Origin: Candidatus Uhrbacteria bacterium
GTDB lineage: Bacteria > Patescibacteriota > Patescibacteriia > 2-12-FULL-60-25
Direction: 5' to 3'
DNA: 11,766 nucleotides
Assembly (NCBI GenBank): GCA_023246325.1
Contig: JAHFIO010000017.1
Span: 1-11,766, forward strand
The position numbers and the translations under genes were made by a program. The notes under the pieces were generated by a model that was not told the origin of the DNA, did no database searches, and saw only the letters and a list, made by a program, of their open reading frames with translations. This document shows positions 1 to 7,499 of this stretch, piece by piece (position 1 is the first letter of the stretch; every line of letters begins with the position of its first letter).

Positions 1-770
1 AACCATTTGCTGTATTTGGTATTTCCCCAATCGGAGAAAATCAAAATGAATTAGCAGATATACTCGTTACTTCTGCTCCTTTGACTTTAGCACTTGCCTA
101 TTTGTGTAAAGAAAAAAAATATTTTAGAGTATGGTGTTACGCTGCATTCGTACAAGCCATTGTTACTTTGTGTACGTTTACACGCACCGGATGGATTGTG
201 CTTAGCCTGCAGGCTATTGTTTTAGCATGTACAACATTTAGGGAATCCATTCGTATATATATACAAAGGGTATTTGTTGGAGTCTTGGTTATCATCCCGC
301 TCGCAATAGGTATGATATTTTATTCAGTGTCAACTTCAGCTGTCAGTTCTACAGCAACTCGATCCATGTTGATTGGTATAGCACTATCCGTATTTTCGGC
401 AGATCCTATTTTTGGTTCAGGAGCAGGCACATTTTATGAACATGTAGCTGCCACTCATATTTTTGTGCAAGAGTTTGGCGATGCTTTAGATTCGCATGGG
501 TGGATTTGGAAGGTTGGTTCTGAAACCGGACTTATTGGATTAACTGCCTTGATGTATTTTTTAATTTCATTAGTTCTTTTTGCCAAAAAAGAATTACAGT
601 ATATTACGAGTGAGCATGGGAAAAAAATGGCTTCATTATTTTTATGTAGTGCGGGAGGAGGAATTATATATCAACTTTTTAATACAGATTATTGGACAGG
701 AAAAATGTGGCTTCCTATTGGTTTTGCTATTGTGGGTCTTGCCCTCTCTCGTGATATTCTAGAGAGGTGA
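1..770 (+). CDS. O-antigen polymerase/ligase (Wzy/WaaL-like), C-terminal part, 5' end outside window
   Basis: The reading frame is open from base 3, so the gene begins upstream; the TTG at 81 is only an internal codon. The visible 255 residues are hydrophobic with several membrane segments separated by short charged loops. Two landmarks of the Wzy_C/WaaL superfamily are visible: a TRTGW segment (about visible residue 60), where family members usually have an S/T-R-G/S motif, and FGSGAGTF followed by DSHGWIWKVGSETGLIGL (about residues 137-180), with the histidine near 165 and glutamate near 174 expected in the large external loop. Family members join lipid-linked glycan units or transfer glycan to an acceptor on the outer face of the membrane. 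It is the first visible gene of a glycan operon and overlaps the next gene by 4 bases (GTGA). Polymerase and ligase cannot be told apart from this fragment. Confidence 0.82.
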   Translation, partial: PFAVFGISPIGENQNELADILVTSAPLTLALAYLCKEKKYFRVWCYAAFVQAIVTLCTFTRTGWIVLSLQAIVLACTTFRESIRIYIQRVFVGVLVIIPLAIGMIFYSVSTSAVSSTATRSMLIGIALSVFSADPIFGSGAGTFYEHVAATHIFVQEFGDALDSHGWIWKVGSETGLIGLTALMYFLISLVLFAKKELQYITSEHGKKMASLFLCSAGGGIIYQLFNTDYWTGKMWLPIGFAIVGLALSRDILER

Positions 771-2641
771 ATTCATCCCGTTCATATCATGGATATTCGG
801 CATATCATCGTGAGCCAGGTGGTTTGCGTCGTTTAGATTTTTTTGTTGATCGTATAGAATTGTGGCGAGAAATGCGTCAACCTAGCCAAATACGTATATT
901 GGATATAGGGTGTGGTAATGGAAATATCGCGTTACCCCTTGCGTCACTTGGATATCAAGTCATTGGAATAGATGGAGACAGTGTATCGATTTTTGCTGCG
1001 CGCGAACGTGCGAAAGATTTGCAACTTTCCACTATTGAATTTCGCATTGGTTGGATGCAGGATATAGGCACGGAAAAATTTGATGTGGTGATTTGTAGTG
1101 AAGTATTGGAACATCAAAAAAATCCGAATGAATTTTTAGATGAATTAAAAAAAGTTTTGAATATTGATGGGATAATTTTATTTTCTATTCCGAATGGAAA
1201 AACAATGGAAGAAAAAATTCGTTGGTGTACAACACATACGCGAATTGGAAATCGAGTGAAACGATTTTTGAAAAAACGAATACGTCATGAAACTATACAA
1301 AGTCAGACAGATCATCCACATGAGCAATTTTTTTCATTAGATTCAGTAAGAAGTATTTTTCAATCTCATAATATAGAAATATGTGAAGGTATTGGTGCAA
1401 GTGCAGCGTATAAAGAATTTTTTTATCTTGGTGGAAGGTTTTTTATAAAACGGGGGAGCATGTTATTTCGATTTTTTAATGGATTAGATGCGACATGGGC
1501 TTCATCAATACGTCTTGAACAGGCAGGCGGATGGTTATTTGAATGTAGAATTACGGATATGTCACAACCGCTCTGTATACATATTGTACCCACATTGAAT
1601 GTGGGTGGTGCGGAAAAAGTGGTTTGTGATTTGGCGCATCAATTACCGAGGCATGGATTTCGAGTATGTGTTATTGCTATTATAGCAGGAGGTACTTTAG
1701 AAAAAGAATTTTGGTTGAAAAAAATTCCATTCCGTATCCTGCAGGCAACGGGTCTTGGAGGATGGCGGTCAATTCCAGAATTAATTCGTATGTTTCGTGT
1801 ACGAAATCCATCGATTGTGCATACGCATTTATTTGGTGCAGATATGTGTGGGAGAATTGCAGCGTTTTTTGCAGGCGTGCGCGTTCGAATAATGACGGAA
1901 CACAATGTGGATAGGGGAAAAAGTATACTGCATATTCTGATTAAAAAAATACTATCGTATAGTACTACGCATTTTGTGGCAGTATCTTGTGAGGTGAAAA
2001 AACATATGTCGATGACTGAAAGAATATCACTCAATCGTATATCTGTGATATCGAATGGAATAAATATGAAGTGTGTGATTCCGCGTGTTGAGGAAGCATT
2101 CGCGAGCCCTATTCGATTTTTATTTGTTGGAAGATTAACTTTTCAAAAAGGAGTAGATATTTTATTGAAGGCTTTGGGGGCAGGTTCGATGCTTGAAGTA
2201 TATCCTTGGCACCTTTTTATTGCAGGAATAGGAGAAGACGAATTAGCGTTAAAAGAAATGGCTGAAAAATTAGGTATTTCAGCACGTATCCATTGGCTTG
2301 GTTTTTGTGAAGATATACCTCAATTGATGTCTCGGTCTGATATATTTATTTTTCCCTCACGATATGAAGGATTAGGTAATGCATTCATTGAAGCTGCTGC
2401 AGCTGGTATTCCCATTATTGCAAGTAATTTGCCTGTTTTTCATGAAATAGTACAGAATGATGAAGTGGAATTTTTTTCTGTTAATGATAGCGAAGATTTG
2501 TTGCGAGCTATTCAATATGCATGTTCTCATCCTGCCGAAGTTATAGAACGTGCTGGTAAAATACGTGCACGTATACTGCAAAAATTTTCTGTAGAGGCAA
2601 TGACGGAAAAATACGCAGCACTGTATCGATCCCTTTTATGA
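767..2641 (+). CDS. Fused class I SAM methyltransferase - GT4 family glycosyltransferase
   Basis: A 624-residue two-domain protein. Residues about 1-262 are a class I SAM-dependent methyltransferase: motif I LDIGCGNGN at 45-53, the acidic end of strand 2 at GIDGD (67-71), VVICSEVLEH at 107-116, and a C-terminal tail ending GGWLFEC. Residues about 266-624 form a complete GT-B fold GT4 glycosyltransferase: GGAEK near 280-284, GRLTFQKG at 455-462, and the E-x7-E motif EGLGNAFIE (Glu534, Glu542) that binds the nucleotide-sugar donor. The two are normally separate proteins, and the linker is only a few residues. Met265 (1559) could be a relic or real internal start. The GTG start at 767 overlaps the upstream stop, with AGAGAG directly before it; the next in-frame Met is residue 36, so the exact start is uncertain. 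It probably adds a sugar to a membrane-bound glycan and methylates the glycan or a precursor in the cytoplasm; substrates are unknown. Confidence 0.85.
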   Translation: MNSSRSYHGYSAYHREPGGLRRLDFFVDRIELWREMRQPSQIRILDIGCGNGNIALPLASLGYQVIGIDGDSVSIFAARERAKDLQLSTIEFRIGWMQDIGTEKFDVVICSEVLEHQKNPNEFLDELKKVLNIDGIILFSIPNGKTMEEKIRWCTTHTRIGNRVKRFLKKRIRHETIQSQTDHPHEQFFSLDSVRSIFQSHNIEICEGIGASAAYKEFFYLGGRFFIKRGSMLFRFFNGLDATWASSIRLEQAGGWLFECRITDMSQPLCIHIVPTLNVGGAEKVVCDLAHQLPRHGFRVCVIAIIAGGTLEKEFWLKKIPFRILQATGLGGWRSIPELIRMFRVRNPSIVHTHLFGADMCGRIAAFFAGVRVRIMTEHNVDRGKSILHILIKKILSYSTTHFVAVSCEVKKHMSMTERISLNRISVISNGINMKCVIPRVEEAFASPIRFLFVGRLTFQKGVDILLKALGAGSMLEVYPWHLFIAGIGEDELALKEMAEKLGISARIHWLGFCEDIPQLMSRSDIFIFPSRYEGLGNAFIEAAAAGIPIIASNLPVFHEIVQNDEVEFFSVNDSEDLLRAIQYACSHPAEVIERAGKIRARILQKFSVEAMTEKYAALYRSLL

Positions 2642-3834
2642 AAATACTTCATGTAAATAAATTTTTTGATGCGCATGGTGGTGCGGAGGTATATATGCAC
2701 CGCTTAATGTCGCGTCAGCGTGATGCGGGGCATGAGGTGCATGCATTTTCAACGCGATCTGTAGGAAATATGGCAAGTGAAGATTCAAGATTTTTTATTT
2801 CGCGATCAAAATTGGAAATGGGGGATGCACTGAATTTTATTTGGAATCGAGAGGCACGGTCTTCCATGCAGCGAGCTTTGAAAGAAATTCAACCGGATAT
2901 TGTGCATATTCATAATATATATCACCATATTTCTACTTCAATATTATCCCCTATACGTGCGTTGAAAATTCCATGCGTACAAACATTGCATGATTATAAA
3001 CTTGCTTGTCCAAATTATAAAATGTATACGGAGGGGCTTCCGTGTGAAAGATGTAAGGGAGGCAATTATTTTGAAGCAGTGAAACATAATTGTTTGACTT
3101 CATCTTTTGCGGGAAATGTTTTAGCTGCAATTGAAATGGGTTTTACAAAAAGTACACAGGCATATGAAAAAAATATTGATACTTTTATTTGTCCTTCTCA
3201 ATTTATGGCGAATAAAATGATTGAATGGGGGGAACCAGCGAATAAAATACGCGTTATTTTGAATCCAGCGGAAGAAATGGGTATTGATATGTTAGGTATG
3301 CATGTACCAAAAAAATATGTTTTAGCAATCGGCCGATTGAGTCCTGAAAAAGGTTTTGATATTGCTATACGCGCTATTCAAGCTACGCCAGGTATTTTTC
3401 TTCGTATTGCAGGATCAGGCCCTATGGAAGAATCATTGAAAAAAATTTCTGCACGAAATGTAGAATTTATTGGATATGCTGACAAAGCAAAATTATATAC
3501 TGAACGGTCACAGGCTGTGGCATTAGTGGTTCCAACTCTTATGTATGAAAATTCACCTTTAGTTGTTTTAGAGGCACTGTCGCAAGGACTGCCTGTTATT
3601 GCTTCACGTATCGGTGGTTTGCCTGAATTAATTGAGCACAATGTATCCGGATATTTGGTGAAACCAGGAGATGCGGGTGAACTAGCGGCAGCGATTTCTC
3701 GTATAAGTACTTTGTCAGAAAGTGATTGGAAAAAAATGTCAGATGCTGCACGATTGTCGGTCGAGAAAAATCATTCCTGGCATAATCATTTGAAGCAGAT
3801 ATTTCAAATATACGCAGATGTAGGGGCAGGATGA
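2638..3834 (+). CDS. GT4 family glycosyltransferase with cysteine-rich insert
   Basis: A 398-residue protein of normal length for GT4. The N-terminal Rossmann half starts with MKILHVNKFF and the glycine-rich HGGAE loop (13-17), as in acceptor-side domains of this family. The C-terminal donor-binding half has GRLSPEKG (232-239) and an E-x7-E motif, Glu304 to Glu312, followed by SQGLPVIAS. Between the halves a segment carries HDYKLACPNY and CERC, giving cysteines 124, 136, 139 and 152; this pattern recurs in a GT4 subgroup and may bind a metal or stabilise the fold. The ATG overlaps the preceding TGA (ATGA), and no clear Shine-Dalgarno is present, which suggests translational coupling. No signal peptide or membrane segment is apparent, so it should act at the inner face of the membrane, adding a hexose or deoxyhexose to a lipid-linked glycan. 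The sugar cannot be predicted. Confidence 0.9.
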   Translation: MKILHVNKFFDAHGGAEVYMHRLMSRQRDAGHEVHAFSTRSVGNMASEDSRFFISRSKLEMGDALNFIWNREARSSMQRALKEIQPDIVHIHNIYHHISTSILSPIRALKIPCVQTLHDYKLACPNYKMYTEGLPCERCKGGNYFEAVKHNCLTSSFAGNVLAAIEMGFTKSTQAYEKNIDTFICPSQFMANKMIEWGEPANKIRVILNPAEEMGIDMLGMHVPKKYVLAIGRLSPEKGFDIAIRAIQATPGIFLRIAGSGPMEESLKKISARNVEFIGYADKAKLYTERSQAVALVVPTLMYENSPLVVLEALSQGLPVIASRIGGLPELIEHNVSGYLVKPGDAGELAAAISRISTLSESDWKKMSDAARLSVEKNHSWHNHLKQIFQIYADVGAG

Positions 3835-3841
3835 AATATAT

Positions 3842-5809
3842 ATGAAGCATACATTTGTTTTTATAATAAGTTTATTCTTTTTTTCTGTATGGGCATTTCC
3901 TATTTTAGCTAGTGGGATGGGTGAGGGAACGCCAAAGATTTTGAATTTATATTTGGATTGGCAATTACCCGATGCGATATTGCCGCAACTAGCGAAATGG
4001 GATGTTGTTGTTTTAGACGCGGATCAGCAAGTGCGAAATCCTGAAAAATTAAAAAAATTGCGGGAATTGAACCCGACAATAAAATTACTAGCATATGTAG
4101 CTTCAGAAGAAATTTCTGATGCACGATTTTCTGAGCCCGCATCGTTTCCTATGAATATTTTGGCTCGCGGTATTCAAGAGTCTTGGTATGCAGTTGATGC
4201 GCATGGAAAACAAGCGTCATTTTGGCCTGGTACGAAACTTATAAATATAACGCATCCTGGATGGATAGAGTATTTTCCACAATTTATTCATACTACCGTT
4301 ATATCTTCTGGATATTGGGACGGTGTATTTTTAGATAATACGTTTGACGGTATTTCATATTTTGTACAATCACCGCTTGATTTAAATCAAGATGGAATAG
4401 ATGATGAAAAAAAAATAAAAGATGATATGTGGCGCACGAGCATGCAGAAAATTATTAGAAATATTCATACGCAAAATCCTGCCGCAATTATTATGGGAAA
4501 TGGGGGTGCGGTATATGCTTCGGATTTGCACGGTGCATTATTTGAAAAATTTCCCGCATGGAGTTGGGGACCAAATTGGAAAGAATTTAGAGATTCAGTG
4601 AAAAAAAATTTGCAGCCGTCATATGGAACAATAAATGTGAATACATCAAATGAAGATCGACCTATGGATTTTGCGCGTATGCGATTTGGTCTTGTGAGCG
4701 CACTGATGGGTGATGGATATTATTCTTTTGATCGTGGAGATTATTATCATAATGTAACATGGTGGTATGATGAATACGCAATTGTATTAGGAAAACCACT
4801 TTCGGCTCCACGTATTCTATCCCCATCGATTTGGACGAGAGCGTATACACATGGAATTGTTTTATTGAATAGTGCAGATACTGCTCAGCATATTCCGCTT
4901 ATGCATGTATATGAAAAAATTCACGGTATACAAGATACGTTTATAAATAATGGATCACTTGTGGATGCTATTGATATTTCTGCGCATGATGCAATCGTTC
5001 TTCTTGGAAAATCAGATGCGGAAAATATTCACGATGGCATGTATACGAATGGGTCATTTGTACGTGTCATTGATGGTGATGGTATTTCTCGAAAAAATGG
5101 TTTTTTTGCAATTCGTGAGGATATTCAGACTGGAGCGAAGATACTTGTTTCAGATTTTGATAGAGATGGAATAGATGATGTGTTAACAGCGCATGATGGC
5201 ATTATTTCAATTTTTTCTAGCTCTGGACGAAAAACAGTATTTCGACCATTTGGGCCTGGATATACAGGACAGCTTTCAATTGCAGCTGGAAATATAGATA
5301 CGAATCCTGCCGATGAAATAATCGTATCACGTGCGAGTGGCGCACCACCTGAAGTTGCTATTTTTTCATTACGTGGAAAAAAACGCGCATCTTGGTTTGC
5401 ATATAATAAAAAATTTACAGGTGGCGTGACGGTTGCAATAGGTGATATTAATACTGATGGAATAAATGAAATCGTGACAGGTGCTGGGCCTGGAGGTGGT
5501 CCGCATATTCGTCTTTGGTCGCCCGATGGTAGGATGCTGCCTACAGAATTTTTTGCATTTGATGCAAGTGAGATCGGTGGAGTATCGGTTGCAGTTGGTG
5601 AAATTGATTCGGATGGAAAAAGAGAAATTTTAGTTGGGAGTGGACAAGGGTCAATACCACGTATACGCATTTTTTCTGGGGATGGTTTTCGAAAAAGAGA
5701 GATTCGATTGGGAGATATACCACTATCAAGTGGTTTGCAAGTATCGGCTGCTGATTTGGATGCGAGTGGTAAAAAAGAAATAGTAGTAACGGGATTATCA
5801 GCGTTTTAA
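3842..5809 (+). CDS. Secreted GHL15-like putative glycoside hydrolase with FG-GAP/VCBS propeller repeats
   Basis: A 655-residue exported protein. Residues 1-24 are a signal peptide (MKH, a hydrophobic stretch, then ILAS). Residues about 32-320 resemble the GHL15 putative glycoside hydrolase TIM-barrel family: a YLDW strand (37-40), VVVLDADQ (55-62), KLLAYVASEE (81-90), and GYWDGVFLDN (157-166), whose Asp165 is the likely functional acidic residue. An Asp/Asn-rich loop at 180-188 (Asp180, Asn182, Asp184, Asp188) resembles a calcium-binding loop inserted in the barrel. From about 430 to the end, five FG-GAP/VCBS-like blades carry acidic turns at 438, 485, 535, 587 and 638, about 50 residues apart; the second and fifth are degenerate. 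AGGA at 3828-3831, ten bases before the ATG, may serve as ribosome binding site. Encoded 7 bases after a glycosyltransferase, it may trim, edit or bind the surface glycan made by the operon. Hydrolase activity is inferred only. Confidence 0.75.
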   Translation: MKHTFVFIISLFFFSVWAFPILASGMGEGTPKILNLYLDWQLPDAILPQLAKWDVVVLDADQQVRNPEKLKKLRELNPTIKLLAYVASEEISDARFSEPASFPMNILARGIQESWYAVDAHGKQASFWPGTKLINITHPGWIEYFPQFIHTTVISSGYWDGVFLDNTFDGISYFVQSPLDLNQDGIDDEKKIKDDMWRTSMQKIIRNIHTQNPAAIIMGNGGAVYASDLHGALFEKFPAWSWGPNWKEFRDSVKKNLQPSYGTINVNTSNEDRPMDFARMRFGLVSALMGDGYYSFDRGDYYHNVTWWYDEYAIVLGKPLSAPRILSPSIWTRAYTHGIVLLNSADTAQHIPLMHVYEKIHGIQDTFINNGSLVDAIDISAHDAIVLLGKSDAENIHDGMYTNGSFVRVIDGDGISRKNGFFAIREDIQTGAKILVSDFDRDGIDDVLTAHDGIISIFSSSGRKTVFRPFGPGYTGQLSIAAGNIDTNPADEIIVSRASGAPPEVAIFSLRGKKRASWFAYNKKFTGGVTVAIGDINTDGINEIVTGAGPGGGPHIRLWSPDGRMLPTEFFAFDASEIGGVSVAVGEIDSDGKREILVGSGQGSIPRIRIFSGDGFRKREIRLGDIPLSSGLQVSAADLDASGKKEIVVTGLSAF

Positions 5810-5815
5810 AATAAT

Positions 5816-7099
5816 ATGAAAAAAAATATACAAACAAATGGAGTAACTTCTTTTGCAACGCGAGTGGCATTTGCTTTGTCGCGCGCAATAACAAGTCATG
5901 CGCGTACCATATACGTTTCGCGATATACGGGTACCCATCGGTATGCACGGTATCTTTTTGCTTTAGATGCGTTTCTTGTCGGAAGTGCGGTAACACTTGC
6001 AAGTATTTCATTGGTCTTACTTTTTATTTCGCCGGTATATGTAGACGGAGGATTGCATGTAAAAATAGATACGGGGATCATACGCGGTTCCGAAGAATTT
6101 CCCATGACGATTACTATACGCGCACATGATTCGAAAATTCATACAGCGGTTTCTCTTCGATTAGAATTACCTGAATGGGTTGAAATTATACGCACGGATC
6201 CTGCAATGAAAAAAGATGGAAGTATAGATCTTGGAACTATTACATCACGCATTTCTGCAAGTACGAATATTGTTTTGCGTGCACGAGCTTCACGTATTGA
6301 GTTAAAAACTCTTATGCATGTACATCAGGATGATGCAATTGGATTCGTTCGTGATATGAGCATGATTGATATACGGCATGTGGGGGATAGCGTTTTATCC
6401 GTTACACCTTCGTCTACACTGTTTACGGTGCATAATTCTAGTTTGTCTGATATTTCTTCAGTTATTTTTCGTATCACTCATGCGACTGGATGTGTAGCGA
6501 CTATTGGCGGACTAGATTCATATGCTCTCGGCAGGTTGAAGGGTGGAGATAGCCGTGATGTTTTTGTGAATGTTTCGAGTCCATGTGAAATTTTATATCA
6601 ATTGCAGGATGGTGCGCAATCAGTATTGGAAGGGGTAGGTATGGTACTAGCGACTGATACCGTTCATATTTTAAATCGTTTTCCGTATAAAACTTTTCCT
6701 GTGTATTCTGAGGTGCGTTATTTTTCAAAATCTCATGATCAGATTGGTGTTGGACCGAATCCTGCCGTAGTGGGAAAAACGAGTACTTTTTGGGCTGCAA
6801 TTATTGTAGGTCCCACTTTAGGAGTTATGAAAAATATAGTATTGAATGCACAACTGTCTGCAGGGGTTCGTGCAACGGGAAAATATGCTTCAAATATTGA
6901 TACGGAGTTTGAAAATAAACAATCTGAGGTTATATGGAAAATAAAATCAATGCCTGCGATTGATGCAGAAAAAATTTCTTTTGCTTTTGAAATTACTGTG
7001 ACGCCGAATAGAAATACTCCAACATCTACATCTGATTATATCGGTTTGGGATACGCACACGCTGAAGATGAATATGGGAATGCGCTTATAGGAAAATAA
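5816..7099 (+). CDS. Single-pass membrane protein with external beta-rich (DUF11-like) domains
   Basis: A 427-residue protein. The first 47 residues are basic and probably cytoplasmic (many Arg, Lys and His). One membrane helix follows at about 49-74 (FLVGSAVTLASISLVLLF), then an external part of roughly 350 residues rich in Ser, Thr, Val and Ile with alternating beta-strand patterns. Near 300-345 the sequence YFSKSHDQIGVGPNP followed by VGKTSTFWAAI resembles a module I recall from Patescibacteria envelope proteins (usual form GDQLGRGPLPP...VG..T.YW), in the DUF11/COG1361 style. Cys226 and Cys257 are its only cysteines and could form a disulfide outside the cell. It starts 6 bases after the hydrolase stop with no Shine-Dalgarno visible, so it is probably co-transcribed and translated by re-initiation. 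A scaffold or anchor for surface glycan or protein is plausible. No enzymatic motif is seen, and the function is unknown. Confidence 0.72.
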   Translation: MKKNIQTNGVTSFATRVAFALSRAITSHARTIYVSRYTGTHRYARYLFALDAFLVGSAVTLASISLVLLFISPVYVDGGLHVKIDTGIIRGSEEFPMTITIRAHDSKIHTAVSLRLELPEWVEIIRTDPAMKKDGSIDLGTITSRISASTNIVLRARASRIELKTLMHVHQDDAIGFVRDMSMIDIRHVGDSVLSVTPSSTLFTVHNSSLSDISSVIFRITHATGCVATIGGLDSYALGRLKGGDSRDVFVNVSSPCEILYQLQDGAQSVLEGVGMVLATDTVHILNRFPYKTFPVYSEVRYFSKSHDQIGVGPNPAVVGKTSTFWAAIIVGPTLGVMKNIVLNAQLSAGVRATGKYASNIDTEFENKQSEVIWKIKSMPAIDAEKISFAFEITVTPNRNTPTSTSDYIGLGYAHAEDEYGNALIGK

Positions 7100-7124
7100 T
7101 TTCACTTTTAAAAAATTATTTTCC
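7091..7124. terminator. Inverted repeat across two convergent stop codons, possible bidirectional terminator
   Basis: GGAAAATAATTT (7091-7102) and AAATTATTTTCC (7113-7124) are perfect 12-base inverted complements around a 10-base loop. Each arm contains the last sense codons and stop of one convergent gene, so both genes end GGA AAA TAA (Gly-Lys-stop). The AT-rich stem has U-runs inside its arms but no U-tract after it in either direction, so it is not a textbook intrinsic terminator. A bidirectional transcript end or 3' stabiliser is inferred from its position between convergent genes. Confidence 0.45.
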
Positions 7125-7382
7125 AGGTTCTCTTGGAGAAAATTTCATATTTTTTATTTTCCACTGATCAACGAATTGACCTATACCGCGCGCATCTCGT
7201 TTATTACGAACTGTAGCAGTTTTTTGTGACCAAGTAACCAGTGATGCAAAATTAATTTTATATCTTCCGCGCACAATGACATATCGTAATTCGCCGGATG
7301 CAATTGCCCGTCTAATTGTTCGAGTATGTATACCAAACAATATCGCGGCTTCTGATATAGATACACGAATAGAGTTTTCCAT
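7116..7382 (-). CDS. Small helix-turn-helix DNA-binding protein (excisionase/MerR-like, HTH_17)
   Basis: An 88-residue basic protein. Residues 7-48 form a winged helix-turn-helix of the excisionase/MerR type: the first helix around SISEAAILFG, a turn at GIHT, a recognition helix around RTIRRAIASGEL, and a wing YVIVRGRYKINFASLVTW that reads like the usual hairpin followed by a short helix. The tail (49-88) is Lys/Arg-rich with RGIGQFVDQWK, which could be a second contact surface. No integrase or other phage gene is nearby, so a stand-alone transcriptional regulator is more likely than a phage excisionase. The ATG has no Shine-Dalgarno, and the predicted promoter places the transcript start on or next to it. 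It is divergent from the sigma factor operon, and the palindrome between them overlaps its predicted -35 box, which suggests self-control. Targets are unknown. Confidence 0.8.
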   Translation of the reverse strand: MENSIRVSISEAAILFGIHTRTIRRAIASGELRYVIVRGRYKINFASLVTWSQKTATVRNKRDARGIGQFVDQWKIKNMKFSPREPGK

Positions 7383-7388
7383 CTTTTT

Positions 7389-7417
7389 ATTCTGTCATAT
7401 ACGTAAGTGTTTGTCCA
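7389..7417 (-). promoter_or_regulatory. Predicted leaderless promoter of the HTH gene
   Basis: Read on the minus strand, TGGACA (7417-7412, 5 of 6 bases of the -35 consensus) is followed after 17 bases by CAGAAT (7394-7389, 4 of 6 of the -10 consensus). A start seven bases past the -10 box falls at about 7382, the A of the HTH start codon, so the transcript would have little or no leader. The -35 box lies inside the 28-bp palindrome. The match is moderate and untested. Confidence 0.4.
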
Positions 7418-7435
7418 CACTAGTGTAGACAAACA
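7408..7435. promoter_or_regulatory. 28-bp near-perfect palindrome, candidate operator
   Basis: Outer arms TGTTTGTC (7408-7415) and GACAAACA (7428-7435) flank a perfect 10-bp palindrome ACACTAGTGT (7417-7426). Only the pair 7416/7427 (C and A) breaks the symmetry, giving 13 of 14 matched positions with no spacer. Symmetry of this kind suits a dimeric regulator. It sits between a divergent HTH gene and an ECF sigma operon, overlapping the predicted HTH -35 box and ending 35 bases before the sigma operon -35 box. No U-tract follows on either strand, so a terminator is unlikely. The binder is most simply the HTH protein itself; that is inference. Confidence 0.6.
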
Positions 7436-7470
7436 GAATGAGTTTTATACATATACCCACCTAAGATCTC

Positions 7471-7499
7471 TTGTAAAAATCCTCTAGATACGCTATAAT
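7471..7499 (+). promoter_or_regulatory. Predicted promoter of the ECF sigma operon
   Basis: TATAAT (7494-7499) is a perfect -10 box, with TTGTAA (7471-7476, 4 of 6) upstream at the ideal 17-base spacing. Transcription would start near 7505-7507, leaving about 8-10 bases before the ATG at 7515 and no room for a Shine-Dalgarno. The consensus is housekeeping-type rather than ECF-type, so the operon appears not to depend on its own sigma factor. Confidence 0.6.

Noticed and set aside
81..770. A TTG start at 81 for the first gene
   Set aside because: The same frame is open and codes sensibly back to base 3, so 81 is an internal leucine codon and the gene starts upstream of the window.
1639..2034. 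A 131-codon minus-strand open frame in the GT4 domain
   Set aside because: It is a shadow of a well-conserved glycosyltransferase region on the other strand.
5125..5670. A 181-codon minus-strand open frame opposite the propeller repeats
   Set aside because: It is antisense to a clear FG-GAP region; its Pro/Ser-rich product is the mirror of the Gly/Asp-rich repeats and has no motif or ribosome site.
5541..6011. A 156-codon minus-strand open frame across the hydrolase end and next gene start
   Set aside because: It overlaps two well-supported plus-strand genes and its composition (His, Leu, Phe, Gln) looks like antisense noise.
7116..7382. Phage excisionase and a nearby integrated element
   Set aside because: The HTH family fits, but there is no integrase, attachment repeat or tRNA nearby, and the flanking genes are chromosomal envelope genes.
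7411..7419. TTGTCCACA as a DnaA box and possible origin
   Set aside because: It matches a known DnaA-box form but is a single site forming one arm of the palindrome, with no box cluster, dnaA/dnaN genes or AT-rich unwinding region.
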